Source: Pseudaestuariivita rosea (GTDB lineage: Bacteria; Pseudomonadota; Alphaproteobacteria; Rhodobacterales; Rhodobacteraceae). Taken from it: a stretch of 64,000 nt of DNA. Both the position numbers and the translations under genes were made by a program. The stretch spans positions 62,001 to 126,000 of the forward strand of contig NZ_JACNMP010000002.1 of NCBI RefSeq assembly GCF_017592335.1. Reading direction: 5' to 3'. Of this stretch, positions 1 to 6,995 are shown piece by piece. Below the pieces are notes generated by a model. That model ran no database searches, was not told where the DNA came from, and was given only the letters and a program-made list of their open reading frames with translations. Each line of letters begins with the position of its first letter. Position 1 is the first letter of the stretch.

Positions 1-17
1 AAAATGGAAATGCAGGC

Positions 18-686
18 ATGAGAGCATTGATTTTGGGCACCGCAGCGCTTTTGGGTGTTGCGGCCTGTGAACCCACAACCCAACAAAGTGGCGTCGGATT
101 CAGCGATTATGACAACTATCGCGAACAGCAGCGCGTGCGGGATGCAGCGCTGAGCAGCAGCGTCAGGGCGTCTTTGCCACCAGCCGCCATTTCCAACGAA
201 CGGCCACAGTCCGAGGCAGAACAGATCGCCGCCGCCACGACGGCAGCTTTGGGGCAAGGCACCGCCCAGTCTGAACCGCTGCGCAACAGTGATGGATCGA
301 TATCGCAGGAAAACGATTTCGAGGTCGTGTCAGAACGTGAAACGATCGAAAGCGACGCAGAACGCCTGGAACGCCAGCGTCAGCAATACCAGGTGGTTCA
401 GCCCACGGAATTGCCGGACCGGTCCCAGGCCGGAGATCGCCCGAATATCGTGCAATATGCGCTAAGCACGACGCATAATGTGGGTGACAGCTTATATAGG
501 CGGCGCGGGATCAACCTGGAAAACCGGTCTATTCGCGCCTGTGCGCAATATCCGTCGTCCGACGTCGCGCAAGAGGATTTTCTGGCCAGCGGTGGCCCGG
601 AACGGGATCGCAAGGCGCTTGATCCGGATGGCGACGGCTTTGCCTGTGCCTGGGATCCGTCGCCTTTCCGTCAGGTGCGCTACTGA
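18..686 (+). CDS. Lipoprotein with C-terminal excalibur-like motif
   Basis: The 222-residue product starts with a short hydrophobic signal ending in a lipobox (GVAAC, Cys17), so it is probably lipidated and anchored in the envelope. The middle is low-complexity, Gln/Glu/Arg-rich and probably disordered. The C-terminus carries DPDGDGFACAWDP, which resembles the calcium-binding excalibur motif (DxDxDGxxC). Excalibur domains occur in extracellular proteins, often with nucleases or cell-wall proteins; the exact role here is unknown. Its stop overlaps the likely start of the downstream cell-wall amidase, which suggests co-transcription and an envelope role. Confidence 0.75.
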   Translation: MRALILGTAALLGVAACEPTTQQSGVGFSDYDNYREQQRVRDAALSSSVRASLPPAAISNERPQSEAEQIAAATTAALGQGTAQSEPLRNSDGSISQENDFEVVSERETIESDAERLERQRQQYQVVQPTELPDRSQAGDRPNIVQYALSTTHNVGDSLYRRRGINLENRSIRACAQYPSSDVAQEDFLASGGPERDRKALDPDGDGFACAWDPSPFRQVRY

Positions 687-1369
687 ACATCATAAAGCGA
701 TCGTCGCCCAACTTCGGCCCGCGCAAAGCCGGGGCCGGGGTTCAGTTTGTGGTGTTGCACTATACCGCGATGGATAGTGCGCAGGCAGCGATGGACCGCT
801 TGTGCGATCCGCAGTACGAAGTTTCAGCCCATTATCTGATTGCCGAAGATGGTGCGTGCTATGAAATGGTCGATCCAAAGATGCGTGCCTGGCACGCGGG
901 CGTCGGGTCGTGGCGCGGCTTGGATGACATCAATTCCCGGTCGATCGGGATTGAGTTGGCCAATGACGGATCATCGCCTTTCGCCGCACTACTGATGACC
1001 GCGCTTGAGGGCCTGCTGCGGCAGATCCTGGAACAGTTCGATCTGCCGCCAAAGGCTGTCATCGGTCATTCCGACATGGCGCCGGGGCGCAAATGTGATC
1101 CGGGGCGGCGCTTTGACTGGCGGCGTCTGGCGCTGCAGGGGCTTGCGGTCTGGCCAAATGTCACGGCGACGACACCGACGGATGCTGACCGCTTCTGTGA
1201 AAGTCTCGTGAATTTTGGATACCCTGATCTGGGGGCAGATGTCCTGCTGGATGCCTTTCGCCAGCGGTTCCGGCCCCATGAAACCGGCCCCTTGGACGAT
1301 TGGGATATGGCGGCCGCGGCTGATCTGTCGGCACGCTTCGGCGTTGACCGCGACCCAAACACCGCTTAA
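683..1369 (+). CDS. N-acetylmuramoyl-L-alanine amidase (AmiD-type, amidase_2 fold)
   Basis: Zinc amidase predicted to cut the MurNAc-L-Ala bond of peptidoglycan or muropeptides. Family landmarks are visible: VVLHYTAM (zinc His), AWHAGVG, SIGIELAND and GHSDMAPGRKCDPG (second His and zinc Cys region), followed by a C-terminal helical peptidoglycan-binding-like tail. The first conventional start is a GTG at 749. However, the same frame upstream encodes SPNFGPRKAGAG, the segment that normally precedes VVLHYTAM in this family, so translation must begin earlier. I extend the gene to a CTG at 683 that overlaps the previous stop (CTGA). No signal peptide is evident, which fits a cytoplasmic recycling role. 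Function is confident; the start is not. Confidence 0.85.
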   Translation: MNIIKRSSPNFGPRKAGAGVQFVVLHYTAMDSAQAAMDRLCDPQYEVSAHYLIAEDGACYEMVDPKMRAWHAGVGSWRGLDDINSRSIGIELANDGSSPFAALLMTALEGLLRQILEQFDLPPKAVIGHSDMAPGRKCDPGRRFDWRRLALQGLAVWPNVTATTPTDADRFCESLVNFGYPDLGADVLLDAFRQRFRPHETGPLDDWDMAAAADLSARFGVDRDPNTA

Positions 1370-1378
1370 CTGCACCCT

Positions 1379-1741
1379 TGCACGGTGGGCTGGATGGCCG
1401 CGGGTCGCATGGCCCGAGGAAAGTCCGGACTCCATGAAGCGACGGTGCCGGGTAACGCCCGGCGGGGGCAACCCCAGGGAAAGCGCCACAGAAAACAAAC
1501 CGCCCCGCGCCTTGCGGGGTAAGGGTGAAACGGTGGGGTAAGAGCCCACCGCGGGACGGGCAACCGGACCGGCACGGCAAGCCCCACCGGGAGCAATGCC
1601 AAATAGGAACCCCATCTGGGCCGCTTCAGCCCCGGGGTTCGGGTTGGCAGCCAGAGGTTCATCGGTAACGGTGAATTAAGATGAATGGCCATCCCAAGGT
1701 CACACCTTGGACAGAATCCGGCTTACACGCCCGCCGTGCGC
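1379..1741 (+). ncRNA. rnpB: RNase P RNA (class A)
   Basis: Catalytic RNA of RNase P, which matures tRNA 5' ends. The conserved 5' core GAGGAAAGTCCGGACTCC begins near 1418 and the 3' core ACAGAATCCGGCTTAC lies at 1711-1725; together they form helix P4 and its flanks. The ends were set from the P1 helix: CACGGTGGGC at 1381-1390 pairs with GCCCGCCGTG at 1729-1738. An internal ACAGAAA segment and GC-rich hairpins fit the alphaproteobacterial class A layout. The RNA begins only about 10 nt after the amidase stop, so its promoter probably lies inside that gene. Confidence 0.95.
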
Positions 1742-1810
1742 TAACTTTACGTCAAATTGTGACCATAAAGAATCATTATCAACTTAAGCGTGCAGTTTTA
1801 GGAGGTAACA

Positions 1811-2287
1811 GTGACTGAGATTGAAGACGTTATCCACAAAGCCATTGTTGATTCTATTGTTCTGGATTGTGTTGGCGAAAATCTTCCCTCGTTCGTTTTG
1901 GCCCATCTTAGTATGACGCCGGACTGTGTTAAGGTCTTGGATCTGCATGGCAATCTGAATTTCATGAGCGAGAACGGTATGTGCGCGATGGAGATTGACG
2001 ATTTTTTCAAGGTGGTCGGACATAAATGGTGGGACCTTTGGCCAGAAGAATCGCAGTCTTTCGTCAAATCTGCGTTTGAACGGGCCCGCGCAGGTGAAAT
2101 CGTCCAGTTCGAGGCCGGTTGCCCCACGATGAAGCACAATATGCGGTGTTGGGATGTGACAGTGCGGGCGATATATTGCCCGAACGGGCGTGTCGACAAG
2201 ATCCTTGCTGTGTCGCGCGATGTCAGTGGCCAACGCAGCGGATGCGCCCCATGCGGTGGGTGTTTGTGCCGCTATGGTGCGAATTGA
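1811..2287 (+). CDS. Stand-alone PAS-domain protein
   Basis: A 158-residue protein made almost entirely of one PAS fold: TPDCVKVLDLHGNLNFMSENG, VVGHKWWDLWPEE and a final strand VDKILAVSRDVS. There is no visible output domain, so it may act as a sensor or adaptor that partners another protein in trans. The C-terminal tail is unusually cysteine-rich (CAPCGGCLC), which could bind metal or respond to redox. The start is a GTG preceded by a strong AGGAGG-like site at 1800-1805. The next gene is a diverged paralogue of the same design. Ligand and partner cannot be read from the sequence. Confidence 0.75.
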   Translation: MTEIEDVIHKAIVDSIVLDCVGENLPSFVLAHLSMTPDCVKVLDLHGNLNFMSENGMCAMEIDDFFKVVGHKWWDLWPEESQSFVKSAFERARAGEIVQFEAGCPTMKHNMRCWDVTVRAIYCPNGRVDKILAVSRDVSGQRSGCAPCGGCLCRYGAN

Positions 2288-2382
2288 TCATTAAGTTGTA
2301 TTTATTCTTGATCTAAATCGGTTCTATACTGGCGTAAACTGGGGACACCCAAGCCCTGATCGCCGTGAAAGGACAAAAATAG

Positions 2383-2832
2383 ATGCAAAGCCAGTCATCC
2401 GCATCTTCAATACCGCCAAGTGCCTTGCAGGCTTTGGCTGGATCGTTGTCGCTTGACCAACTGCGGGCACTGGATGGCTTTTTCGCGGCGTCGCAGGATT
2501 GCGTCAAACTTCTGACAAGCGACGGCGTGATTCTGAACATCAATCCTCCGGGACTGGATTTGCTGGAACTGGAAGAGACGCAGGATGTCATCGGACAAAG
2601 CTGGTGGTCGATCTGGCCCGACAGTGCCCATGCCGCGATGCAGGATGCGGTGGGATGCGGCGCCAAGGGGGCGTCGATGCGGTTTCAGGCGCTGCGGGAA
2701 ACACGCAGGGGCAACGACCGTAAGTGGGATGTCAGCCTATCACCGATCTTTGATACCGGCGGAAGTGTTGCAGCGCTGCTGGTCGTGTCACAGGACATTA
2801 CGGCAAACCTAAGCGGCGCCCCGAAAACTTGA
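2383..2832 (+). CDS. Stand-alone PAS-domain protein (paralogue of upstream gene)
   Basis: The 149-residue product is a single PAS domain preceded by about 25 polar residues. It aligns with the upstream protein at the same landmarks: SQDCVKLLTSDGVILNINPPG, VIGQSWWSIWPDS, KWDVSLSPI and LLVVSQDIT. It has no kinase, GGDEF or HTH output and lacks the Cys-rich tail of its neighbour. The two genes look like an old tandem duplication that diverged. The related PAS sequences I know of are usually N-terminal modules of histidine kinases, so these may be detached sensor modules. Confidence 0.75.
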   Translation: MQSQSSASSIPPSALQALAGSLSLDQLRALDGFFAASQDCVKLLTSDGVILNINPPGLDLLELEETQDVIGQSWWSIWPDSAHAAMQDAVGCGAKGASMRFQALRETRRGNDRKWDVSLSPIFDTGGSVAALLVVSQDITANLSGAPKT

Positions 2833-2842
2833 CCGAATCCGG

Positions 2843-2869
2843 TTGACAGCCGTTGGCAACTGCTTAAAA
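2843..2869 (+). promoter_or_regulatory. Putative sigma70 promoter of rpmG
   Basis: A perfect TTGACA (-35) at 2843-2848 is followed, after 15-17 bp, by the A/T-rich TTAAAA at 2864-2869, about 60 nt before the rpmG start. The -10 match is only moderate. Confidence 0.45.
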
Positions 2870-2927
2870 GGCGGGGCTTGAACAGTTTTTGGCAGCCCGA
2901 TGCCGGGTTTGCTGCAGGAGAGATATC

Positions 2928-3095
2928 ATGGCGAAGCCGACCACGATTAAAATCCGTCTGAACTCGACCGCGGGCACGGGGCACTTCTATGTGACCAAGA
3001 AAAATGCGCGTACAATGACCGAAAAGATGGTCGTGCGTAAGTACGACCCGGTGGTTCGCAAGCATGTCGAGTACAAGGAAGGCAAAATCAAGTAA
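2928..3095 (+). CDS. rpmG: 50S ribosomal protein L33
   Basis: A 55-residue basic protein with the L33 pattern: [20 protein letters not shown], the region around [15 protein letters not shown], and C-terminal basic EYKEGKIK. L33 sits near the E site of the large ribosomal subunit. No CxxC zinc pairs are present, so this is the zinc-independent type usual in proteobacteria. The ATG at 2928 is preceded by GCAGGAGAG, and its length matches the family. It is monocistronic: a clear terminator follows. Confidence 0.97.
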   Translation: MAKPTTIKIRLNSTAGTGHFYVTKKNARTMTEKMVVRKYDPVVRKHVEYKEGKIK

Positions 3096-3127
3096 GCCGA
3101 CCTTTCAGACACATGGGGATTACAAGG

Positions 3128-3151
3128 GCCACGCGTGATGCGTGGCTTTTT
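3128..3151 (+). terminator. Rho-independent terminator of rpmG
   Basis: A 7-bp stem GCCACGC/GCGTGGC (3128-3134 with 3140-3146) has a 5-nt loop and is followed directly by TTTTT. It also argues against starting the downstream acetyltransferase at the in-frame ATG at 3113. Confidence 0.9.
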
Positions 3152-3169
3152 GCTTTTGGAGGCACGGGG

Positions 3170-3655
3170 ATGACCCAATTCACGGTCAGGGTGGCCACAC
3201 GCGCAGATATTCCACAAGTGGATCTGCTGTTATCTCGCAGCTATCCAAAGCTTTTGAAAAACGACTACCCGCCCTCGGTTCTGGTCACGGCCCTGCCTGT
3301 GATCAGCCGCGCACGGCCCAGTCTTTTGGCCAGCGGTACCTATTATGTCGCCGAAACCGACGGGGGGCTGATTGTGGGGGCAGGCGGCTGGACGGCATCG
3401 CGATCAGCCCCTGTGGCCGATATTCGTCACGTGGTCACGGACCACCGGCACGTTCGGCAGGGGATCGGGCGGCAATTGATGCAGCATATCTTTGATATAT
3501 CCAAGACCTCGGGCGTGGCGGTTCTGAATTGCATGTCGACGCGAACGGCAGTGCCGTTTTACGCGTCGCAAGGGTTCGTGACGCTTGGGCCCATCGACGT
3601 CAAACTGCGGGGCGGTATGATCTTTCCGGCGGTTCAGATGCAGAAAACGTTGTAA
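3170..3655 (+). CDS. GNAT family N-acetyltransferase
   Basis: The 161-residue product is a single GNAT domain predicted to transfer acetyl from acetyl-CoA to an amine; the substrate is unknown. It opens with the usual first strand and helix (FTVRVATRADIPQVDLLLSRSY). Central strands include YYVAETDGGLIVGAGGW, and the CoA pyrophosphate loop is VRQGIGRQL near residues 93-101. A late strand, VLNCMSTRTAVPFYASQGF, is typical. The ATG at 3170 has a GGAGG site 8 nt upstream and lies beyond the rpmG terminator, so it is preferred over 3113. Confidence 0.85.
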   Translation: MTQFTVRVATRADIPQVDLLLSRSYPKLLKNDYPPSVLVTALPVISRARPSLLASGTYYVAETDGGLIVGAGGWTASRSAPVADIRHVVTDHRHVRQGIGRQLMQHIFDISKTSGVAVLNCMSTRTAVPFYASQGFVTLGPIDVKLRGGMIFPAVQMQKTL

Positions 3656-3726
3656 GACTCGCGGGATCGCTGCGGGCGCGTCAGTCTTGCCGGTGAAACG
3701 TCGCTGGTTTGAAGGAGTATGATTTG

Positions 3727-3807
3727 ATGCGTACGGGGTATCTTTTGCTGATCTCACCAATTGCTTTGATGGGTTGCAGCGCATGTAGCTGCTTGAATAA
3801 GGCATAG
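3727..3807 (+). CDS. Very small Cys-rich lipoprotein
   Basis: This 26-codon frame, MRTGYLLLISPIALMGC followed by SACSCLNKA, has a lipobox-like LMGC at residues 14-17, so the mature peptide would be only about 10 residues with three cysteines. An AAGGAG site lies 9 nt upstream of the ATG. The stop is directly adjacent to the ATG of the sulfotransferase gene at 3808 (TAGATG), so the two are probably translationally coupled. It resembles entericidin-like mini-lipoproteins only in general design. It could also be a non-functional leader frame. Confidence 0.45.
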   Translation: MRTGYLLLISPIALMGCSACSCLNKA

Positions 3808-4839
3808 ATGACTGACGTCACGCCGGGCGCGCTGATCCTGGGGGCATCGCGCACCGGATCCACGATGATGTCGCAGATCATCCGGCTGCATCCTGATATT
3901 CTAAGTGTGTCTGAGCTGTTTGCGCTGCAGGGCAGCCAGGCATTGGTGCCGGGTCGTATTTCGGGTCCTGCGTTCTGGCAACAGATGGCGCGCCCGACGC
4001 CATTGACACGGGTTTTGGCGCGGCCCGATGTTTCCCCGAATGAATTCCTGTACCACACGGTTGAACGTCGTCGGTTCGATGTGAACAACTGCCCGCCCAT
4101 TCTGGCCGTGGTCCTGCCGCATCTGTTTGAGGACCCCGATGCTGTGTTTGATAGGCTGGCAAAGGGGTTTTCGACAGTTCCCGCCCAGACGCGGCCTGAT
4201 CATTATCGGCATCTATTTTCCCTGCTGATGCAGGAAACCGGTGCGAAGATGTGGGTCGAACGGTCGGGCGGGTCACTGTTGGGCACTGGCATAGCCGCCG
4301 CGGCTTTCCCCGAGGCACGCATGGCCCTGCTTTTGCGGGATGGGCGTGATGTGGTGCTGTCGATGCAGCAGCATAAGCCCTTGCGGTTTATGGTCTGGGT
4401 CTGGACCATGGGCAAACGCTTCGGGGTGGATATCCTGAACCCCGACCGTCACGTGGGCCAAAGCCGGATGATTGCATTTACCGAACAGATGCTGGGCCGG
4501 TTGCTGCCCGTCCGCCGGATTATTGAACGTGAACCCGAATTGAAAGACTGCGCTGCGTTCTGGTCGGCATTGACGCAGATGGGTATTCGCGCCTTTGACG
4601 CTTTGCCCGACAGTCGCAAACACGTGTTTCATTATGAAGATGTTGTCGCCGACCCGCGCGCGCAGCTTGTGCCGCTGGCCGGATTTCTGGGCGTCGCCCC
4701 GCATGAGGGTTGGCTGGTGCAGGCGGAACGTTTGCCGGAAAAGAGGCCTCTTAGACGGCACCAATTGGCAAAAGAAGATCAGAAAAACCTGGACGCCTGG
4801 ACCGAAGAAACCCGGACAATGCTGGACAGATTCAAATAA
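3808..4839 (+). CDS. Sulfotransferase family protein (Stf0-like)
   Basis: A 343-residue P-loop sulfotransferase expected to move sulfate from PAPS to an acceptor hydroxyl or amine. The 5'-phosphosulfate loop GASRTGSTMM is at residues 12-21, and the 3'-phosphate motif LLRDGRDVVLSM is near residues 175-186. The C-terminal HYEDVVADPRAQL and LAGFLGV helices are typical of the family. The acceptor is unknown; in marine alphaproteobacteria such enzymes may act on glycolipids or polysaccharides (inference). It directly follows the small lipoprotein frame and ends at a hairpin terminator. Confidence 0.85.
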   Translation: MTDVTPGALILGASRTGSTMMSQIIRLHPDILSVSELFALQGSQALVPGRISGPAFWQQMARPTPLTRVLARPDVSPNEFLYHTVERRRFDVNNCPPILAVVLPHLFEDPDAVFDRLAKGFSTVPAQTRPDHYRHLFSLLMQETGAKMWVERSGGSLLGTGIAAAAFPEARMALLLRDGRDVVLSMQQHKPLRFMVWVWTMGKRFGVDILNPDRHVGQSRMIAFTEQMLGRLLPVRRIIEREPELKDCAAFWSALTQMGIRAFDALPDSRKHVFHYEDVVADPRAQLVPLAGFLGVAPHEGWLVQAERLPEKRPLRRHQLAKEDQKNLDAWTEETRTMLDRFK

Positions 4840-4866
4840 AAAGGCCGGCACTGGGCCGACCTTTTT
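4840..4866. terminator. Bidirectional terminator between convergent genes
   Basis: An imperfect stem AAAGG(C)CGGC/GCCG(A)CCTTT has a 5-nt loop. It is followed by T's on the + strand and by TTTTTATTT on the - strand, so it can serve both the sulfotransferase gene and the BI-1 family gene. Confidence 0.75.
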
Positions 4867-4887
4867 CTTATGTATATGAGGTGATCG

Positions 4888-5664
4888 CTATTCCTGTCCC
4901 ATAAACATCAGCAGGAACTGGAACATGTTCAGGAAGCTGATGTAGAGGCTAAGCGCACCGTCGTAAGCGGCTTTGTTCAACCATTCCTGATCGCCTGACA
5001 TGGCCATCTGAACATATGTATTCTTGATCTCTTGGGTGTGGAACGCGGTCAGCGCGGCAAAGATCAGAATGCCGATGGCGGAAATCGCGTACATCATCAC
5101 TGGCGATTGCAGGAAAATGTTTATGATCATCGCCACGATCAGACCGATGACACCCATGATCAGGAACGATCCCCAGCCCGAGATGTCTTTCTTCGTGGTG
5201 TAGCCCCACAGCGACAGGCCAGCGAATGCGATGGCTGTCACGAGGAAGGTCTGCACGATTGAGAACGCCGTGAAGACGATGAAGATCGAGCTGAGCGACA
5301 GGCCGATCAGGGCCGCAAAGCCAAAGAACGACAGCTGCACCATGCCGGATGAGGCATTACGCATCAGCGCGCCCCAGCCCAGGAAGATAAAGGCCAGAGG
5401 GGCCAGCATGATAACCCAGCGCAATGGCGACAGATAAATGGCCGAGCCAAGCCCGGTCAGCAATGTGCCATTTGCCAGTTGTGCCGTTGCCAGCGTCGGA
5501 TCGGTCGTCGTTGCCAAACCTGCGATGGCCCATGCGGCCAGTGCAGTGATCAGCATCCCTACGGACATTGTGCCGTAGACTTTGTTCATATGGGCGCGAA
5601 GCCCGGCGTCGATCTCTTCCGAGCGGATGCCGGCAGTAGACCGAACTCTCGCGTATTGTTGCAT
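4888..5664 (-). CDS. Bax inhibitor-1 / YccA family membrane protein
   Basis: A 258-residue inner-membrane protein with seven hydrophobic segments, including MSVGMLITALAAWAIAGLA, WVIMLAPLAFIFLGWG, FLVTAIAFAGLSLWGY, FLIMGVIGLIVAMIINIFL and ISAIGILIFAALTAFHTQ. This is the BI-1/TMBIM pattern, including the conserved YGTMSVG and the late AAYDGALSLYISFLN. Members are pH-dependent calcium-leak-type channels or modulators of the FtsH protease (YccA). The bacterial role here is unproven. The ATG at 5664 with GGAGAG upstream is preferred to the TTG at 5676. The C-terminal MGQE resembles other bacterial members. Confidence 0.92.
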   Translation of the reverse strand: MQQYARVRSTAGIRSEEIDAGLRAHMNKVYGTMSVGMLITALAAWAIAGLATTTDPTLATAQLANGTLLTGLGSAIYLSPLRWVIMLAPLAFIFLGWGALMRNASSGMVQLSFFGFAALIGLSLSSIFIVFTAFSIVQTFLVTAIAFAGLSLWGYTTKKDISGWGSFLIMGVIGLIVAMIINIFLQSPVMMYAISAIGILIFAALTAFHTQEIKNTYVQMAMSGDQEWLNKAAYDGALSLYISFLNMFQFLLMFMGQE

Positions 5665-5762
5665 TGCTCTCTCCAAAGGTCACACAGTGACGAAGGGTTA
5701 TCCCCCCGTTATTGTCCTTGATATTGGCAGAGCGCCAGTCTTTTTCAAGCGTAACTTGTACG

Positions 5763-5800
5763 AAAACCTGCGTAAAATTGTCATGTATGCCGCAGGTTTT
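5763..5800 (-). terminator. Hairpin terminator of the DUF1127 gene
   Basis: A perfect 10-bp inverted repeat (AAAACCTGCG at 5763-5772, CGCAGGTTTT at 5791-5800) with an 18-nt loop starts 5 nt past the DUF1127 stop on the - strand. It ends in TTTT in that direction. The long loop is unusual for an intrinsic terminator. Confidence 0.55.
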
Positions 5801-5804
5801 AGAT

Positions 5805-5999
5805 TCAGGCGATATCCCAGAAGGGGCGGCGGGCTTCTTTTGTTGCCTCTGCGCGGGTCAGACCGATGTCTTTCAGCTCATAATCGCTTAGTTTTGCCAG
5901 TTCGCGGCGGCTTTTCATGACAGCCAGCATTTGTCTGAGTGACGGGATGCTATGATGACGGCGTTTTGGGAAGTGGTGGATTTCAGTAATGTAGGCCAT
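5805..5999 (-). CDS. DUF1127 small basic protein
   Basis: A 64-residue protein with the DUF1127 core RRELAKLSDYELKDIGLTRAEA near residues 31-52, an Arg/Lys-rich helix followed by the KDIGL motif. DUF1127 proteins in alphaproteobacteria have been linked to RNA turnover, phosphate or carbon metabolism and stress, sometimes through RNA binding; the role of this one is not known. The start has AGGAAG 6 nt upstream. It diverges from a LysR gene, with about 120 bp of AT-rich sequence between them that must hold both promoters. A second, shorter DUF1127-like gene lies at 51287-51436. Confidence 0.85.
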   Translation of the reverse strand: MAYITEIHHFPKRRHHSIPSLRQMLAVMKSRRELAKLSDYELKDIGLTRAEATKEARRPFWDIA

Positions 6000-6123
6000 G
6001 GTTGCTTCCTGCAGTTTTTGTGATGTTTTAGAACGTGATGATCAATTTCCTTGATACTTAGGCGACTCGGTGTCATTTTCAAAATGAATGATTGATGGGT
6101 TTAGTATCAGGAATTGTGATATA

Positions 6124-6993
6124 ATGAGAAATCTGGACACAACATCATTGCGGTCTTTCGTGGCCGTGGCCGAGGTCGGCGGCATCACCAAGGCCGCCGG
6201 TTTTCTGAATCTGACCCAATCGGCGGTGTCGATGCAGCTGAAAAGATTGGAAGAATCATTGGGGCTTGAGCTGTTGGACCGCAGCAACCGCACCGTTGCG
6301 CTGACGGGCGCAGGGGAACAGCTGCTAAGTTACGCGCGCCGTATTCTGGCCCTGAATGATGAAGCTGTGTCGCGGATGACGTCGCGTGATTATGAAGGTG
6401 AGATCATTCTGGGCGTGCCCCACGACATTGTTTATCCCGCCTTGCCAAAGGTATTGCAACGGTTCGACAAGCAGTTCCCGCGTGTGAAGGTGCAGTTGCT
6501 GTCGTCTTTTACCCGCAAGTTAAAGCAACAGTTCGCGGCGGGCGAAGTCGACGTGATTCTGACGACCGAAGAACAGTTGGATCACGGCGGGCAGACCCTG
6601 CTGGAACTGCCACTGGTCTGGGTGGGCGCCCCGGGTGGGCAGGCCTGGCGCCAGCGTCCATTGCGGTTGGCCTTTGAACATACATGCGTTTTTCGCAGCG
6701 GGGTGCAGAAGCTGTTGGATCAGGCGGGTATTTCCTGGGAAATGGCGGTTGAGTCAGACAGCTTTCGGACGATTGGCGCCATGGTCAGTGCCGATCTGGC
6801 CGTGCATGCGATGCTTCAGGGCACGTCGATCAATCATCTGGAACATATCCAGCACGGGGGCGCCCTGCCTGATTTGACGTCGATGAAGGTGAATATCTAC
6901 CGCAAACCCCGCCCTGAGGTGCCCGCCATCGACGACCTATGCCGCCTGATCACCGAGGCGTATCAGGCCACGGCGACGCAGGCTTTGGGGTAG
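6124..6993 (+). CDS. LysR family transcriptional regulator
   Basis: The 289-residue product is a typical LysR regulator. The winged HTH lies at residues 5-64 (SLRSFVAVAEVGGITKAAGF and SQMQLKRLEESLG-like helix), followed by a linker helix and a periplasmic-binding-like co-inducer domain starting at EGEIILGVPHD. The ATG at 6124 gives the usual short N-terminus; the in-frame ATG at 6088 adds 12 atypical residues. LysR regulators usually control a divergent neighbour, here the DUF1127 gene. The convergent quinone oxidoreductase gene 3 nt beyond its stop is less likely to be a direct divergent target. The effector is unknown. Confidence 0.9.
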   Translation: MRNLDTTSLRSFVAVAEVGGITKAAGFLNLTQSAVSMQLKRLEESLGLELLDRSNRTVALTGAGEQLLSYARRILALNDEAVSRMTSRDYEGEIILGVPHDIVYPALPKVLQRFDKQFPRVKVQLLSSFTRKLKQQFAAGEVDVILTTEEQLDHGGQTLLELPLVWVGAPGGQAWRQRPLRLAFEHTCVFRSGVQKLLDQAGISWEMAVESDSFRTIGAMVSADLAVHAMLQGTSINHLEHIQHGGALPDLTSMKVNIYRKPRPEVPAIDDLCRLITEAYQATATQALG

Positions 6994-6995
6994 CA

